A DNA stretch of 64,000 nt, taken from DASTQL01 sp035462375. GTDB lineage: Bacteria; Actinomycetota; Actinomycetes; Jiangellales; Jiangellaceae. This document shows positions 42,079-51,483 of this stretch, piece after piece. The notes under the pieces were generated by a model. That model was not told the origin of the DNA. It searched no databases and was given only the letters and a program-made list of their open reading frames with translations. The stretch covers positions 7,536-71,535 of the forward strand of contig DATHUJ010000178.1 in assembly GCA_035462375.1 (NCBI GenBank), written 5' to 3'. Position numbers and translations under genes: made by a program. Each line of letters starts with the position of its first letter. The first letter of the stretch is position 1.

Positions 42079-42624
42079 TCAGAGGGCGCGACCGAAGGTC
42101 GCGTGCGGGGACATCTTCACCGCCGGCACCGGCTCCCCGGCCCACTCGGCCTCACGGATCGCCCGGAGCGCCGCCTTGCGTGTCTCGCGGTCGAGCCGGT
42201 CCACGAACAAGATCCCGTCCAGGTGGTCCGTCTCGTGCTGGACGGCACGTGCGAGCAGGTCGCTGCCCTCGAGGGTCACCGGCTCGCCCCACTGGTCGCG
42301 GCCACGCGCCACGACCCGCAGCGCCCGCCGGCAGTCGAACTCCAGTCCCGGCAGCGACAGGCAGCCCTCGGGGCCGTCCTGCTGCTCCTCGGAGAGGGAC
42401 AGCTCGGGATTGACGAGGTGTCCCACCTCGTCGTCGACGTGGTAGGTGAAGACGCGCAGCGAGACCCCCAGCTGAGGAGCGGCCAGCCCCGCGCCCGGAG
42501 CGTCCAGCATCGTGTCGGTGAGGTCCTGGACCAGCCGGCGGAGCTCCTTGTCGAAGTCGACGACGGGCTCGGCGGGGGTGCGCAGGACGGGGTCGCCGAA
42601 CAGGCGGATCGGCTGGATCGCCAC
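42079..42624 (-). CDS. def: Peptide deformylase
   Basis: 181 residues. All three metal/active-site motifs are intact: GAGLAAPQLG, EGCLSLPG and QHETDHLDG. It removes the formyl group from nascent proteins. The GTG at 42624 is preferred because GTGGAGG, 8 nt upstream, is a strong ribosome binding site. Another GTG lies inside that site at 42639 and would add five residues. First gene of the def-fmt-rsmB-rpe run. Confidence 0.96.
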   Translation of the reverse strand: MAIQPIRLFGDPVLRTPAEPVVDFDKELRRLVQDLTDTMLDAPGAGLAAPQLGVSLRVFTYHVDDEVGHLVNPELSLSEEQQDGPEGCLSLPGLEFDCRRALRVVARGRDQWGEPVTLEGSDLLARAVQHETDHLDGILFVDRLDRETRKAALRAIREAEWAGEPVPAVKMSPHATFGRAL

Positions 42625-42807
42625 GGAGCGTTCCTCCACGGGTCTGGATGTGCGGGCTGCTGCGCAGCCGCCCAGTGTACGGCGGGAGGTGCTGGCCCGA
42701 TCGCGGCGGAAGCCGCTAGGGTCCCCGCAGCCTCACCGACCGAGCTCATGCCGTGACACGACGTCCACCCCGTCGAGCAGGCGGGCAGGGACGGGAGGGA
42801 GTCCAGG

Positions 42808-43239
42808 ATGGCCGCTGTCGTCCTCGTCGGCGTCGACAATAGCGACGCCAGCCGACGGGCCGTGGAGTTCGCCCGTGAACGCGCCAAGGAGGTCGGGGCC
42901 AGCCTCGTCCTCGCCCACGTGATCCCCTGGTCGCCGTACTCCTTCACCACGCCGGAGGAGAACGAGATGCGCCACGTCCGACGCGAGGCCGAGCTCGTCG
43001 CGGCCCGGGAACAGGTGCTCGAGCCGGCCCGCCAGGTGGTGGGCGACGACGTCCCCTGCACCACCGAGGCCCGGCACGGGCACCCCGCCGAGCTGTTGAG
43101 CAACCTGGCCCGTGAGCACGACGCCGTGCACGTGGTCGTCGGGCGCACCGGGGAGAGCCGGTTGCGGTCGATGTTCTTCGGCAGCGTGCCGTCGCAGCTG
43201 ATCCAGATCGCCGACGTCCCCGTGACGGTCGTCCCGTGA
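42808..43239 (+). CDS. Universal stress protein (UspA family)
   Basis: 143 residues, single Usp domain. It has VLVGVDNSDASRRAVEFA at the N-terminus and the ATP-binding VVVGRTGESRLRSMFFGSVPSQLI motif near the C-terminus, with G-x2-G-x9-G spacing. Such proteins bind ATP and modulate stress survival. A TAGGGT box at 42716-42721 may be the promoter. The next gene starts 17 bases after its stop. Confidence 0.9.
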   Translation: MAAVVLVGVDNSDASRRAVEFARERAKEVGASLVLAHVIPWSPYSFTTPEENEMRHVRREAELVAAREQVLEPARQVVGDDVPCTTEARHGHPAELLSNLAREHDAVHVVVGRTGESRLRSMFFGSVPSQLIQIADVPVTVVP

Positions 43240-43256
43240 CCCGCGCAGGAGCAGCC

Positions 43257-44747
43257 ATGTCCGACACCATCCGTGCGCAGAGCCTGGACGAGCGGATCAG
43301 CGACGCCACGACGCCGATCGCCGACGCCGTCACGTCCGTCGTCTTCTACTCGGTGCCGGTGGCCGGGGCGGAGCTACCCCTCATCGTCCTGTGGCTGGTC
43401 ATCGCCGGCGCCTTCTTCACCGTCTACCTCGGCTTCCTCAACGTCCGGGGCTTCCGGCACGCCCTCGACCTCGTCCGTGGTCAGTACTCCGACCCGGACG
43501 ACGCCGGCGAGGTCTCGCACTTCCAGGCCCTGGCCACCGCGGTCTCCGGCACAGTGGGGCTAGGCAACATCGCCGGTGTCGCCGTGGCCATCTCGATCGG
43601 CGGACCGGGCGCGACGTTCTGGATGATCCTGGCCGGCTTCCTCGGCATGTCGACCAAGCTCGCCGAGTGCACCCTCGGCGTGAAGTATCGCAACGAGCAT
43701 GCCGACGGCACGGTCTCCGGCGGCCCGATGTACTACCTCCAGCGGGGCGTCGCGGCGGTGACCGGGAGCGCGGGCTTCGGCAAGACGCTGGCCATCCTCT
43801 TCGCGATCTTCTGCATCGGCGGATCGCTGGGCGGCGGGAACATGTTCCAGGCCAACCAGGCGACCGCGCAGATCCAGGCCGTCACCGGCGGGGCGGACAG
43901 CCCGATCGCCGACCTCAACTGGCTCATCGGACTGTGCTTCGCGATCGCCGTCGGTCTCGTCATCATCGGTGGCATCAAGTCCATCGCCCGGGTGACCGAG
44001 AAGCTGGTCCCCCTCATGGCGGTCATCTACCTGACGGCCGGCGTCGTCGTGATCGTCTTCAACCTCGACGCCGTCCCCGGCGCCTTCGTCGACATCTTCC
44101 AGGGAGCGTTCAACCCCGAAGGCGTCGCGGGCGGGGCCATCGGCGCACTCATCGTCGGGTTCCAGCGCGCCGCGTTCTCCAACGAGGCCGGCATCGGCTC
44201 GGCGTCCATCGCGCACTCCGCGGTCCGCACCAAGCACCCGTCGACCGAGGGCCACGTCGCGCTGCTCGAGCCCTTCATCGACACGATCGTGATCTGCACT
44301 ATGACCGCGCTCGTCATCGTCATCACCGGCGCCTACCTCGACCAGGACGCCGCCGAGCTGGGCGGCGTGGCCCTGACGTCCAACGCGTTCGAGACGGTCA
44401 TCCCGTGGTTCCCGAACGTGCTGGCGGTCGCCGTCGTGCTCTTCGCCTTCTCCACGATGATCACGTGGGCCTACTACGGCATGAAGGCCACCGGCTACAT
44501 CTTCAACGACAGCGCGCAGGCCGAGCTGGTCTTCAAGTTCGTCTTCATCACCTTCACCGTGATCGGCGCCTCACTGTCCCTCGGACCGGTCATCGACTTC
44601 TCCGACTCGATGATCTTCCTCATGGCGATCCCCAACGTCATCGGTCTCTACATCCTGGCCAGGACCCTGAAGAAGGAGCTCAACGGCTACCGCGCCATGG
44701 TGGCCAGCGGCGAGTTCGCCAAGGCCAGCGACCGGCCGCGCGACTGA
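43257..44747 (+). CDS. Sodium:alanine/glycine symporter (AGCS family)
   Basis: 496 residues with 10-11 hydrophobic segments. The AGCS pattern is clear: FHALATAVSGTVGLGNIAGV-like segment near 86-105, FWMILAGFLGMSTKLAECTLGVKYR near 120-145, GGPMYYLQRG and AAFSNEAGIGSASIAHSAV. It takes up alanine or related amino acids with sodium. The ATG at 43257 has AGGAG 6 nt upstream and is preferred over the overlapping GTG at 43236. Probably co-transcribed with the stress protein. Confidence 0.94.
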   Translation: MSDTIRAQSLDERISDATTPIADAVTSVVFYSVPVAGAELPLIVLWLVIAGAFFTVYLGFLNVRGFRHALDLVRGQYSDPDDAGEVSHFQALATAVSGTVGLGNIAGVAVAISIGGPGATFWMILAGFLGMSTKLAECTLGVKYRNEHADGTVSGGPMYYLQRGVAAVTGSAGFGKTLAILFAIFCIGGSLGGGNMFQANQATAQIQAVTGGADSPIADLNWLIGLCFAIAVGLVIIGGIKSIARVTEKLVPLMAVIYLTAGVVVIVFNLDAVPGAFVDIFQGAFNPEGVAGGAIGALIVGFQRAAFSNEAGIGSASIAHSAVRTKHPSTEGHVALLEPFIDTIVICTMTALVIVITGAYLDQDAAELGGVALTSNAFETVIPWFPNVLAVAVVLFAFSTMITWAYYGMKATGYIFNDSAQAELVFKFVFITFTVIGASLSLGPVIDFSDSMIFLMAIPNVIGLYILARTLKKELNGYRAMVASGEFAKASDRPRD

Positions 44748-44760
44748 CGGCCGGACCGAG

Positions 44761-44788
44761 CGGCCCCGTCCACGTGGTGGCGGGGCCG
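44761..44788. terminator. Bidirectional hairpin terminator candidate
   Basis: CGGCCCCG and CGGGGCCG arms of 8 bp are separated by 12 nt that contain the palindrome CCACGTGG. It lies between the convergent symporter and sufT-like genes. Confidence 0.6.
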
Positions 44789-44866
44789 TCGCGGGTGTGG
44801 CGTCGCCCGCCCCGGTCCTGGCGGCGTCGCGCGGATTGGGTCTCGAGGGCCCGGGCGCGGTCCCCG

Positions 44867-45196
44867 TCAGACGTTGAAGCCGAGGGAGCGGAGCTGGTCG
44901 CGCCCTTCGTCGGTGATCTTGTCCGGGCCCCACGGCGGCATCCAGACCCAGTTGATCCGGAAGTCCTGCACGAGCCCGTCCAGCGCCATCCGGGTCTGGT
45001 CCTCGATCACGTCGGTGAGCGGGCAGGCGGCGCTGGTCAGCGTCATGTCTATGGTGGCCACCCCGGCGTCGTCGACGTCGATGCCGTAGACGAGGCCCAG
45101 GTCGACGACGTTGATGCCCAGCTCGGGGTCGACGACGTCGCGCATGGCCTCGGTGAGGTCCTCGAGGCTCGTGGTCGTACCGGTCTGGTCGGTCAT
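44867..45196 (-). CDS. SufT/PaaD-like DUF59 (MIP18 family) protein
   Basis: 109 residues. DUF59 core has DVVDPELGINVVDLGLVYGI near 20-39 and LTSAACPLTDVIEDQ with the conserved Cys. It ends in a WVWMPPWGPDKITDEGRDQLRSLGF tail. Members help deliver iron-sulfur clusters. It is the last gene of the suf operon, and its start overlaps the sufU stop by 4 bases. Confidence 0.93.
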   Translation of the reverse strand: MTDQTGTTTSLEDLTEAMRDVVDPELGINVVDLGLVYGIDVDDAGVATIDMTLTSAACPLTDVIEDQTRMALDGLVQDFRINWVWMPPWGPDKITDEGRDQLRSLGFNV

Positions 45197-45666
45197 GGGG
45201 TCTCCTCCTCGGGGGCAGCGTCCGCCCGGGCGACGGCGTCCTTGAGAGCGGTCCAGGGCAGCAGCGCGCACTTGACGCGGACGGGATAGCGGGCGACGCC
45301 GGCGAAGGCGACACCGTCCTCGAGCACGGACTCGTCGGGCTCCACCGCGCCGCGCCCCGTCACCAGGGCGTGGAAGGCGTCGTAGCGGGCCAGCACCTCC
45401 GGGATCGGCCGGCCGGCCACCACGTCGGTGAGCACCGAGGCCGCAGCCTGGCTGATCGAGCAGCCCTGGCCCTCCCAGGACACGTCGACGAGGGCGTCGC
45501 CGTCGACCAGCACCCGCAGGGTCACCTCGTCGCCGCAGGTCGGGTTGACGTGGTGAGCGTCGGCGGCACGCAGCCCCGGGCGTCCCGGCTCGCGGAGGCC
45601 GCGGCCGTGCGGTCGCCTGGCGTGGTCCAGGATGATCTCCTGGTACATCTGCTCGACGGCGGCCAT
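45193..45666 (-). CDS. sufU: Iron-sulfur cluster assembly scaffold/sulfur acceptor SufU
   Basis: 157 residues. Zinc/sulfur ligands are Cys44 (NPTCGDEV), Cys69 (GQGCSIS) and Cys133 (RVKCALLPW), in the SufU-type spacing. It accepts persulfide sulfur from SufS. The ATG overlaps the sufS stop by one base (TGATG). Confidence 0.95.
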   Translation of the reverse strand: MAAVEQMYQEIILDHARRPHGRGLREPGRPGLRAADAHHVNPTCGDEVTLRVLVDGDALVDVSWEGQGCSISQAAASVLTDVVAGRPIPEVLARYDAFHALVTGRGAVEPDESVLEDGVAFAGVARYPVRVKCALLPWTALKDAVARADAAPEEETP

Positions 45667-46961
45667 CAGGCCACCCCGAAGAATCGTCGGGCGTGGTGCA
45701 CGGCCTCGACCAGGACGTCGATGTCGTCGGTGCCGTTGTAGAGGTAGAGCGAGGCGCGGGTCGACGCCGGGAGACCGAACCGACGGTGCAGCGGCCAGGC
45801 ACAGTGGTGACCGACCCGGACGGCGACACCCTGGTCGTCGAGCAGCTGGCCGAGGTCGTGCGGGTGGATTCCCTGGACGCTGAACGCCACCGTCGCCCCC
45901 CGGTCGGCGACCTCGGTCGGGCCCAGCACGTGCAGGCCCGGGACCGCCAGAAGGGCGTCGAGGGCGTACGCGGCGAGCACCTCCTCGTGCGCGGCCACCC
46001 CCGGCATCCCCAGGGCGGAGAGGTAGTCGCAGGCGGCAGCGAGACCCACCGCCTGGGCGGTCATCGGCACGCCTGCCTCGAACCGCTGCGGCGGCGGGGC
46101 GTAGGTCGACCCCTCCATCCGCACCACCTCGATCATCGACCCGCCGGTGAGGAAGGGCGGCATGACCTCGAGCAGCTCGCGCCGCCCCCACAGCACTCCG
46201 ATGCCGGAGGGGCCGAGCATCTTGTGCCCGCTGAAGACGACGAAGTCCGCGCCGAGGGAGGCCACGTCGACGGGTAGGTGCGGGACCGACTGGCAGGCGT
46301 CCAGGAGGACCAGGGCGCCCACCTCGCGGGCTCGCCGCACCAGCGGGGCGGGCGGGTTGACGGTGCCCAGCACGTTGCTCTGATGCACGAAGGCGAGCAG
46401 CCGCGTGCGCTCCCCCACCACCGTGTCGAGGTCGCCGAGGTCGAGCCGGCCGTCGGGCGTCACACCCAGCCACCGGAGCGTGGCACCGGTGCGTCGGCAC
46501 AGCTCCTGCCACGGGACGAGATTGGCGTGGTGCTCCATCTCGGTGACGACGACCTCGTCACCGGGGCCGAGCCGGAACCGGGCGGCCTCCTCTCCGGCGT
46601 ACGCGGCGTTGCTCATCGAGTAGGCGACGAGGTTGATCGCCTCGGTGGCGTTCTTGGTGAACACCACCTCCCCGACTGCCGCGCCCACGAACCCGGCCAC
46701 CGTCGCGCGGGCCGACTCGTAGGCGTCGGTCGCCTCCTCCGCGAGCTGGTGGGCCCCCCGGTGGACGGCCGCGTTGTGCTGCTCGTAGAACTCGCGCTCC
46801 GCGTCCAGCACGCAGGCGGGCTTCTGGGAGGTGGCACCCGAGTCGAGGTAGACCAGTCGCCGCCCGTCGCGGACGGTACGCGACAGGATCGGGAAGTCGG
46901 CACGGATCCGGTCCAGCTCGACCGGGTCGAGCAGGCCGGCAGCGGGGGCAGTGGCGGTCAC
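45666..46961 (-). CDS. sufS: Cysteine desulfurase SufS
   Basis: 431 residues, class II desulfurase. PLP lysine is about Lys247 (FSGHKMLGP), and the active-site Cys lies in VRVGHHCAWPLHRRF near the C-terminus. FTKNATEAINLVA and EMEHHANLVPW are typical. It releases sulfur from cysteine for cluster assembly. It starts 8 bases after the sufC stop. Confidence 0.97.
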   Translation of the reverse strand: MTATAPAAGLLDPVELDRIRADFPILSRTVRDGRRLVYLDSGATSQKPACVLDAEREFYEQHNAAVHRGAHQLAEEATDAYESARATVAGFVGAAVGEVVFTKNATEAINLVAYSMSNAAYAGEEAARFRLGPGDEVVVTEMEHHANLVPWQELCRRTGATLRWLGVTPDGRLDLGDLDTVVGERTRLLAFVHQSNVLGTVNPPAPLVRRAREVGALVLLDACQSVPHLPVDVASLGADFVVFSGHKMLGPSGIGVLWGRRELLEVMPPFLTGGSMIEVVRMEGSTYAPPPQRFEAGVPMTAQAVGLAAACDYLSALGMPGVAAHEEVLAAYALDALLAVPGLHVLGPTEVADRGATVAFSVQGIHPHDLGQLLDDQGVAVRVGHHCAWPLHRRFGLPASTRASLYLYNGTDDIDVLVEAVHHARRFFGVA

Positions 46962-46969
46962 GGCAGCCG

Positions 46970-47725
46970 TCAGACCTTGGTCAGGTAGGACTCGTACCCC
47001 TCGGCCTCGAGCTTCTCGGCCAGCTCGGGGCCGCCCTCCTCGGCGATCCGGCCCTCGACGAAGACGTGCACGAAGTCAGGCTGGATGTAGCGGAGGATGC
47101 GGGTGTAGTGGGTGATGAGCAGGACACCGCGGTCGCCCTTGGCCCGGAACCGGTTGACCCCGTCCGCGACGACCCGCAGGGCGTCGATGTCGAGCCCGGA
47201 ATCGGTCTCGTCGAGGACCGCGACCATGGGGTCGAGCAGCTCCAGCTGCAGGATCTCGTGGCGCTTCTTCTCCCCGCCGGAGAAGCCGGCGTTGACGTCG
47301 CGCTCGGCGAAGGCGGGATCCATGGACAGGTGGGCCATGGCCTCCTTGACGTCCTTGACCCAGGTGCGCAGCTTGGGCGCCTCGCCGTCGATCGCCGTCC
47401 GGGCGGTCCGCAGGAAGTTGGACACCGAGACACCGGCGACCTCGACGGGGTACTGCATGGCGAGGAACAGCCCGGCTCGGGCCCGCTGGTCGACCGTCAT
47501 GGCCAGCACGTCCTCGCCGTCGAGCGTGACGGTGCCGCTGGTGATCGCGTACTTCGGGTGCCCCGCGATCGAGTAGGCGAGGGTGGACTTGCCGGAGCCG
47601 TTGGGTCCCATGAGCGCGTGCGTCTCGCCGGGACGGACGGTGAGATCGACGCCGCAGAGGATCTCCTTGGCGCCGGCCTCCGTCGGGACGGAGACGTGCA
47701 GGTCGCGGATCTCGAGCGTGGCCAT
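46970..47725 (-). CDS. sufC: Fe-S cluster assembly ATPase SufC
   Basis: 251 residues. ABC ATPase with Walker A ALMGPNGSGKSTLAY, a FSGGEKKRHEILQ signature, Walker B VAVLDETDSGLDIDAL and the HYTRIL switch region. It powers the SufBCD scaffold. The ATG overlaps the preceding Rieske stop by one base (TGATG). Confidence 0.97.
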   Translation of the reverse strand: MATLEIRDLHVSVPTEAGAKEILCGVDLTVRPGETHALMGPNGSGKSTLAYSIAGHPKYAITSGTVTLDGEDVLAMTVDQRARAGLFLAMQYPVEVAGVSVSNFLRTARTAIDGEAPKLRTWVKDVKEAMAHLSMDPAFAERDVNAGFSGGEKKRHEILQLELLDPMVAVLDETDSGLDIDALRVVADGVNRFRAKGDRGVLLITHYTRILRYIQPDFVHVFVEGRIAEEGGPELAEKLEAEGYESYLTKV

Positions 47726-48063
47726 CAGGCGGACTTCTCCTGGTTCAGGGGGTGGTCGATGTCGACGAGGACGTCCTCGCCCTGGGTCGTGACGGGGTAG
47801 ACGGCGACCGGCCGGGTCGCCGGCAAGCAGGTGGGGCGGCCGGTCACGAGGTCGAACCTGGAGCCGTGCAGCCAGCACTCGACCTCGCCGTCCTCGATCT
47901 CGCCCTCGGACAGCGAGACGTCCTCGTGCGTGCAGGTGTCGGAGATCGCGTGTAGCTCGCCCTCGTCCCGGACGACGGCCAGGATCTCGCCGTCGACGGT
48001 CACGCGGACGGCGCCCTGCTCCGGGACGTCGGCCAGGGCACAGGCGCGCCGGTAGTCGGTCAT
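47725..48063 (-). CDS. Rieske-type ferredoxin in suf operon
   Basis: 112 residues. Cluster ligands are CTHEDVSL (Cys-x-His) and CWLHGSRFD (Cys-x2-His). It resembles the ferredoxin component of non-heme iron oxygenases and probably supplies electrons to cluster assembly. Position between sufD and sufC is usual in actinobacteria. Overlaps both neighbours. Confidence 0.94.
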   Translation of the reverse strand: MTDYRRACALADVPEQGAVRVTVDGEILAVVRDEGELHAISDTCTHEDVSLSEGEIEDGEVECWLHGSRFDLVTGRPTCLPATRPVAVYPVTTQGEDVLVDIDHPLNQEKSA

Positions 48064-49232
48064 GGCAGCGACTCCGCGAGCTCCCGCTCGACCTCGGCCA
48101 TGAGCCGCTCCCGTACCTCGGGGACCCCGATGCGACCCAGCAACTCGGCGAAGAACCCCCGGACGACGAGCCGCCGGGCCTCCTCCGCCGGGATGCCGCG
48201 GGCCTGCAGGTAGAACAGCTGCTCGTCGTCGAACCGCCCGGTGGCACTGGCGTGCCCCGCGCTCTGGACCTCACCGGTCTCGATCTCCAGGTTGGGCACC
48301 GAGTCGGCCCGCGCGCCGTCGGTGAGGACCAGGTTGCGGTTGAGCTCGAAGGTGTCGGTGCCGATCGCCTCGGGGCGGATCAGGACGTCGCCGATCCACA
48401 CCGTGTGTGCGTTCCTCCCCTGCAGGGCGCCCTTGTAGAGCACATTGCTCCGGCAGTGCGGCGTGGAGTGGTCGACGAAGAGCCGGTGCTCGAGGTGCTG
48501 CCCGGCGTCGGCGAAGTAGAGGCCGAGCAGCTCCGCGTCACCACCCGGCCCCGCGTACGAGACGGTCTGGACCATGCGGACGAGGTCGCCGCCGAGGCTC
48601 ACCTGGAAGGCGCGCACCGAGGCGTCGCGGCCCACGTGGATCGCCGTCTGCCCGGCGTGGACGGCGTCGTCCGCCCACAGCGACAGGGTGACCAGATCGA
48701 GGCTGGCCCCTTCTCCGACCCGTACCGAGACCAGCTCGGCGTAGCGGGCGGATCCGGCGTGCTCGAGCACCACGGTCGCCTTGGCGTGGGCGCCGACGTC
48801 GATGACGAGGTGGCCGTGGACCGGTCGCTCGTCGCCCGTGCCGTCGAGGCGCAGCAGCACCGGTGCGTCCAGCTCGGCGTCGTCGGGCACCCGTAGCCGC
48901 ACGGCACCTCCGGAGTGACGGGCCGCGAGGGCGGCGACCCGGTCGGAGGGGCCGGCCACGCCGAGTCTGCGGGCCTCCTCGCTGCTGATCTCGGCCAGCT
49001 CGGCCGGCTCCGGGACGCTCGTGGTCCAGGTCAGGTGCGCCCCGGTCCCTTCGTCGTCGAGCAGGCCACGCAAGCGGGGCAGCGGTGTGAACCGCCACTC
49101 CTCCTCGCGCCCCGTCGGGACGGGGTGGTCCGCGAGGTCGTACGACGCCGGGCGGTGCAGGGAACTGCCGCGGTGCGCGCCGCTGCCGTGGCTGTGCGGC
49201 GCGACCTGGACAGGGGCCTCGATGGTGCTGAT
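48060..49232 (-). CDS. sufD: Fe-S cluster assembly protein SufD (apparently ATC start)
   Basis: The conserved frame runs from about 49232. After SufB the sequence reads STIEAPVQVAPHSHGSGAH, HRPASYDLADHPVPTG and REEEWRFTPLPRLRGLLDDE, which is the normal N-terminus of actinobacterial SufD. There is no ATG, GTG or TTG in frame until a TTG at 49073, which would cut off this conserved part (leaving 337 residues). ATC at 49232, preceded by GAGAGG, takes the expected start position and gives 390 residues. The remainder has the SufBD beta-helix and ends in VRERLMAEVERELAESLP. Alternatives are a sequencing error or mutated start with reinitiation. Confidence 0.8.
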   Translation of the reverse strand: MSTIEAPVQVAPHSHGSGAHRGSSLHRPASYDLADHPVPTGREEEWRFTPLPRLRGLLDDEGTGAHLTWTTSVPEPAELAEISSEEARRLGVAGPSDRVAALAARHSGGAVRLRVPDDAELDAPVLLRLDGTGDERPVHGHLVIDVGAHAKATVVLEHAGSARYAELVSVRVGEGASLDLVTLSLWADDAVHAGQTAIHVGRDASVRAFQVSLGGDLVRMVQTVSYAGPGGDAELLGLYFADAGQHLEHRLFVDHSTPHCRSNVLYKGALQGRNAHTVWIGDVLIRPEAIGTDTFELNRNLVLTDGARADSVPNLEIETGEVQSAGHASATGRFDDEQLFYLQARGIPAEEARRLVVRGFFAELLGRIGVPEVRERLMAEVERELAESLP

Positions 49233-49299
49233 GATCCTCTCGCTTCCGTCTCGGGTCGGGTCACGACTGGTGTGCAGGGTCCGCGGGGTATGGGGCGAG

Positions 49300-50724
49300 T
49301 CAGCCCACCGCGCCCTCCATCTGCAGCTCGATCAGCCGGTTCAGCTCCAGGGCGTACTCCATCGGCAGCTCGCGCGCGATCGGCTCGATGAAACCGCGCA
49401 CGATCATCGCCATCGCCTCGTCCTCGGTCAGGCCGCGGCTCATCAGGTAGAACAGCTGGTCCTCGCTGACCTTGGACACCGTGGCCTCGTGGCCCATGGA
49501 CACGTCGTCTTCCCGGACGTCCACGTACGGGTAGGTGTCCGACCGCGACACGGTGTCGACGAGCAGCGCGTCGCACTTGACCGTGCTGGCGCTGTGGTGC
49601 GCGCCCTCGAGGACCTGGACCAGCCCGCGGTACGAGGTCCGCCCGCCGCCGCGCGCCACCGACTTCGAGATGACGGACGACGAGGTGTACGGGGCCTGGT
49701 GGACCATCTTGGACCCGGCGTCCTGGTGCTGCCCCTCGCCGGCGAAGGCGATCGACAGGGTCTCGCCCTTGGCGTGCTCGCCGACCAGGTAGACCGCGGG
49801 GTACTTCATGGTCACCTTGGACCCGATGTTGCCGTCGACCCACTCCATCGTCGCGCCCTCGTGGGCCACGGCGCGCTTGGTGACGAGGTTGTAGACGTTG
49901 TTGGACCAGTTCTGGATCGTCGTGTAGCGGCAGCGTGCGCCCTTCTTGACGATGATCTCCACGACCGCCGAGTGCAGGGAGTCCGAGGAGTAGATCGGCG
50001 CCGTGCAGCCCTCGACGTAGTGCACGTAGGCACCCTCGTCGACGATGATCAGCGTGCGCTCGAACTGGCCCATGTTCTCGGTGTTGATCCGGAAGTAGGC
50101 CTGCAGCGGGATGTCGACCTGCACGCCGGGCGGCACGTAGATGAACGAGCCGCCGGACCAGACCGCCGTGTTGAGCGAGGCGAACTTGTTGTCACCGGGC
50201 GGGATGACGGTGCCGAAGTACTCCTGGAACAGCTCCGGGTGCTCGCGCAGGCCCGTGTCGGTGTCCAGGAAGATGACGCCCTTTTCCTCCAGATCGGCAC
50301 GAATCTGGTGATAAACCACTTCGCTTTCGTACTGCGCGGCCACCCCGGCGACCAGCCGCTGCTTCTCGGCCTCGGGGATCCCCAGCCGGTCGTAGGTGTT
50401 CTTGATGTCCTCGGGCAGCTCCTCCCAGGACGTGGCCTGCTTCTCCGTGGTCCGCACGAAGTACTTGATGTTGTCGAAGTCGATGCCCGACAGGTCCGAG
50501 CCCCAGCTGGGCATCGGCTTCTTGTCGAAGAGGCGGAGTGCCTTGAGCCGGGTTTTGAGCATCCACTCCGACTCGCCCTTGAGCGCCGAGATCTCGCGGA
50601 CGACCTCCTCCGACAGACCGCGGCGCGCGGTGGCGCCGAAGGTGTCGATGTCGGCCCAGCCGTACTCGTACCGGCCGATCCCCTCGAGCTCGGGGTTCCT
50701 GGCTTCGATGTCGGAGGTGGTCAT
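49300..50724 (-). CDS. sufB: Fe-S cluster assembly protein SufB
   Basis: 474 residues, the most conserved Suf scaffold. It has YGWADIDTFGATARRGL, KYFVRTTEKQATSWEELPED, VQVDIPLQAYFRIN, ENMGQFERTLIIVDEGA, CRYTTIQNWSNNVYNLVTKR and EDQLFYLMSRGLTEDEA. The ATG at 50724 is preceded by GGGAGAGGA and overlaps the sufR stop by 4 bases. Confidence 0.97.
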   Translation of the reverse strand: MTTSDIEARNPELEGIGRYEYGWADIDTFGATARRGLSEEVVREISALKGESEWMLKTRLKALRLFDKKPMPSWGSDLSGIDFDNIKYFVRTTEKQATSWEELPEDIKNTYDRLGIPEAEKQRLVAGVAAQYESEVVYHQIRADLEEKGVIFLDTDTGLREHPELFQEYFGTVIPPGDNKFASLNTAVWSGGSFIYVPPGVQVDIPLQAYFRINTENMGQFERTLIIVDEGAYVHYVEGCTAPIYSSDSLHSAVVEIIVKKGARCRYTTIQNWSNNVYNLVTKRAVAHEGATMEWVDGNIGSKVTMKYPAVYLVGEHAKGETLSIAFAGEGQHQDAGSKMVHQAPYTSSSVISKSVARGGGRTSYRGLVQVLEGAHHSASTVKCDALLVDTVSRSDTYPYVDVREDDVSMGHEATVSKVSEDQLFYLMSRGLTEDEAMAMIVRGFIEPIARELPMEYALELNRLIELQMEGAVG

Positions 50725-51482
50725 CCTGAGGTCCTCTCCCGGTGGGGTCCGGACGGGCTGATCTGGTGGGTCCTGCTCGTCGGTGCGGCGGCCGGCCGGG
50801 AGACGTGTGTCGTGCACACGCCGTCGCCGTGCGCGATCGTCGCCAGCCGCTGGACGTGGGTGCCCAGGAGGCGGGCGAAGACCTCGGTCTCCGCCTCGCA
50901 GAGCTGGGGGAACTGCTCGGCGACGTGGGCCACCGGGCAGTGGTGCTGGCACAGCTGCTCTCCGGCGGAGACCGGGGAGGCCTCCGCCGAGGCAGCGTAT
51001 CCGTCCCCCGTGAGGGCGTCGGCGAGGGCCTGGACGGCGCCGGCCGGACCCGCTGCCTCGACGCTGGGCCGGTACCGGTCCTCCAGCTCCGCGACCCGGC
51101 GGCGGGCGAACTCGGCCACCAGGTCGTCGCCGCCCCGGTCGGCCAGGAACCGCATGGCGCTCACGGCGAGGTCGTCGTAGGCCTGGAAGAAGGCGTCCCG
51201 GCCGGAGTCGGTGAGCACGAAGACCTTGGCCGGCCGGCCTCGACCGCGGGGGGCGTAGGCACGTGGCACGCGCGCCTCGAGCATCCCTTCGGTGACCAGT
51301 GCGTCGAGGTGGCGTCGCACCGCAGCCGGTGTGATGGACAGCTGCTCCGCGAGCGCTGCCGCCGTCGCGGGACCCCGTTCGAGGATCGCGCGGGCGACCC
51401 GGTCGCGGGTGCCCGCGGAGGCGTCCTCGGCCCAGGCGCCGACGGGCACCGGTCGACCTGGGAGCTCACGCGGGTTTTTCAC
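50721..51482 (-). CDS. sufR: SufR-like iron-sulfur transcriptional repressor
   Basis: 253 residues. N-terminal winged helix (RDRVARAILERGPATAAALA, TPAAVRRHLDALVTEGMLE), then a cluster-binding half with LCQHHCPVAHVAEQFPQLCE and a further Cys in GDGVCTTHV. SufR senses Fe-S status and represses the suf operon. GTG start. It is the first gene of the operon, so regulation is autogenous. Confidence 0.93.
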   Translation of the reverse strand: MKNPRELPGRPVPVGAWAEDASAGTRDRVARAILERGPATAAALAEQLSITPAAVRRHLDALVTEGMLEARVPRAYAPRGRGRPAKVFVLTDSGRDAFFQAYDDLAVSAMRFLADRGGDDLVAEFARRRVAELEDRYRPSVEAAGPAGAVQALADALTGDGYAASAEASPVSAGEQLCQHHCPVAHVAEQFPQLCEAETEVFARLLGTHVQRLATIAHGDGVCTTHVSRPAAAPTSRTHQISPSGPHRERTSG

Positions 51483-51483
51483 A

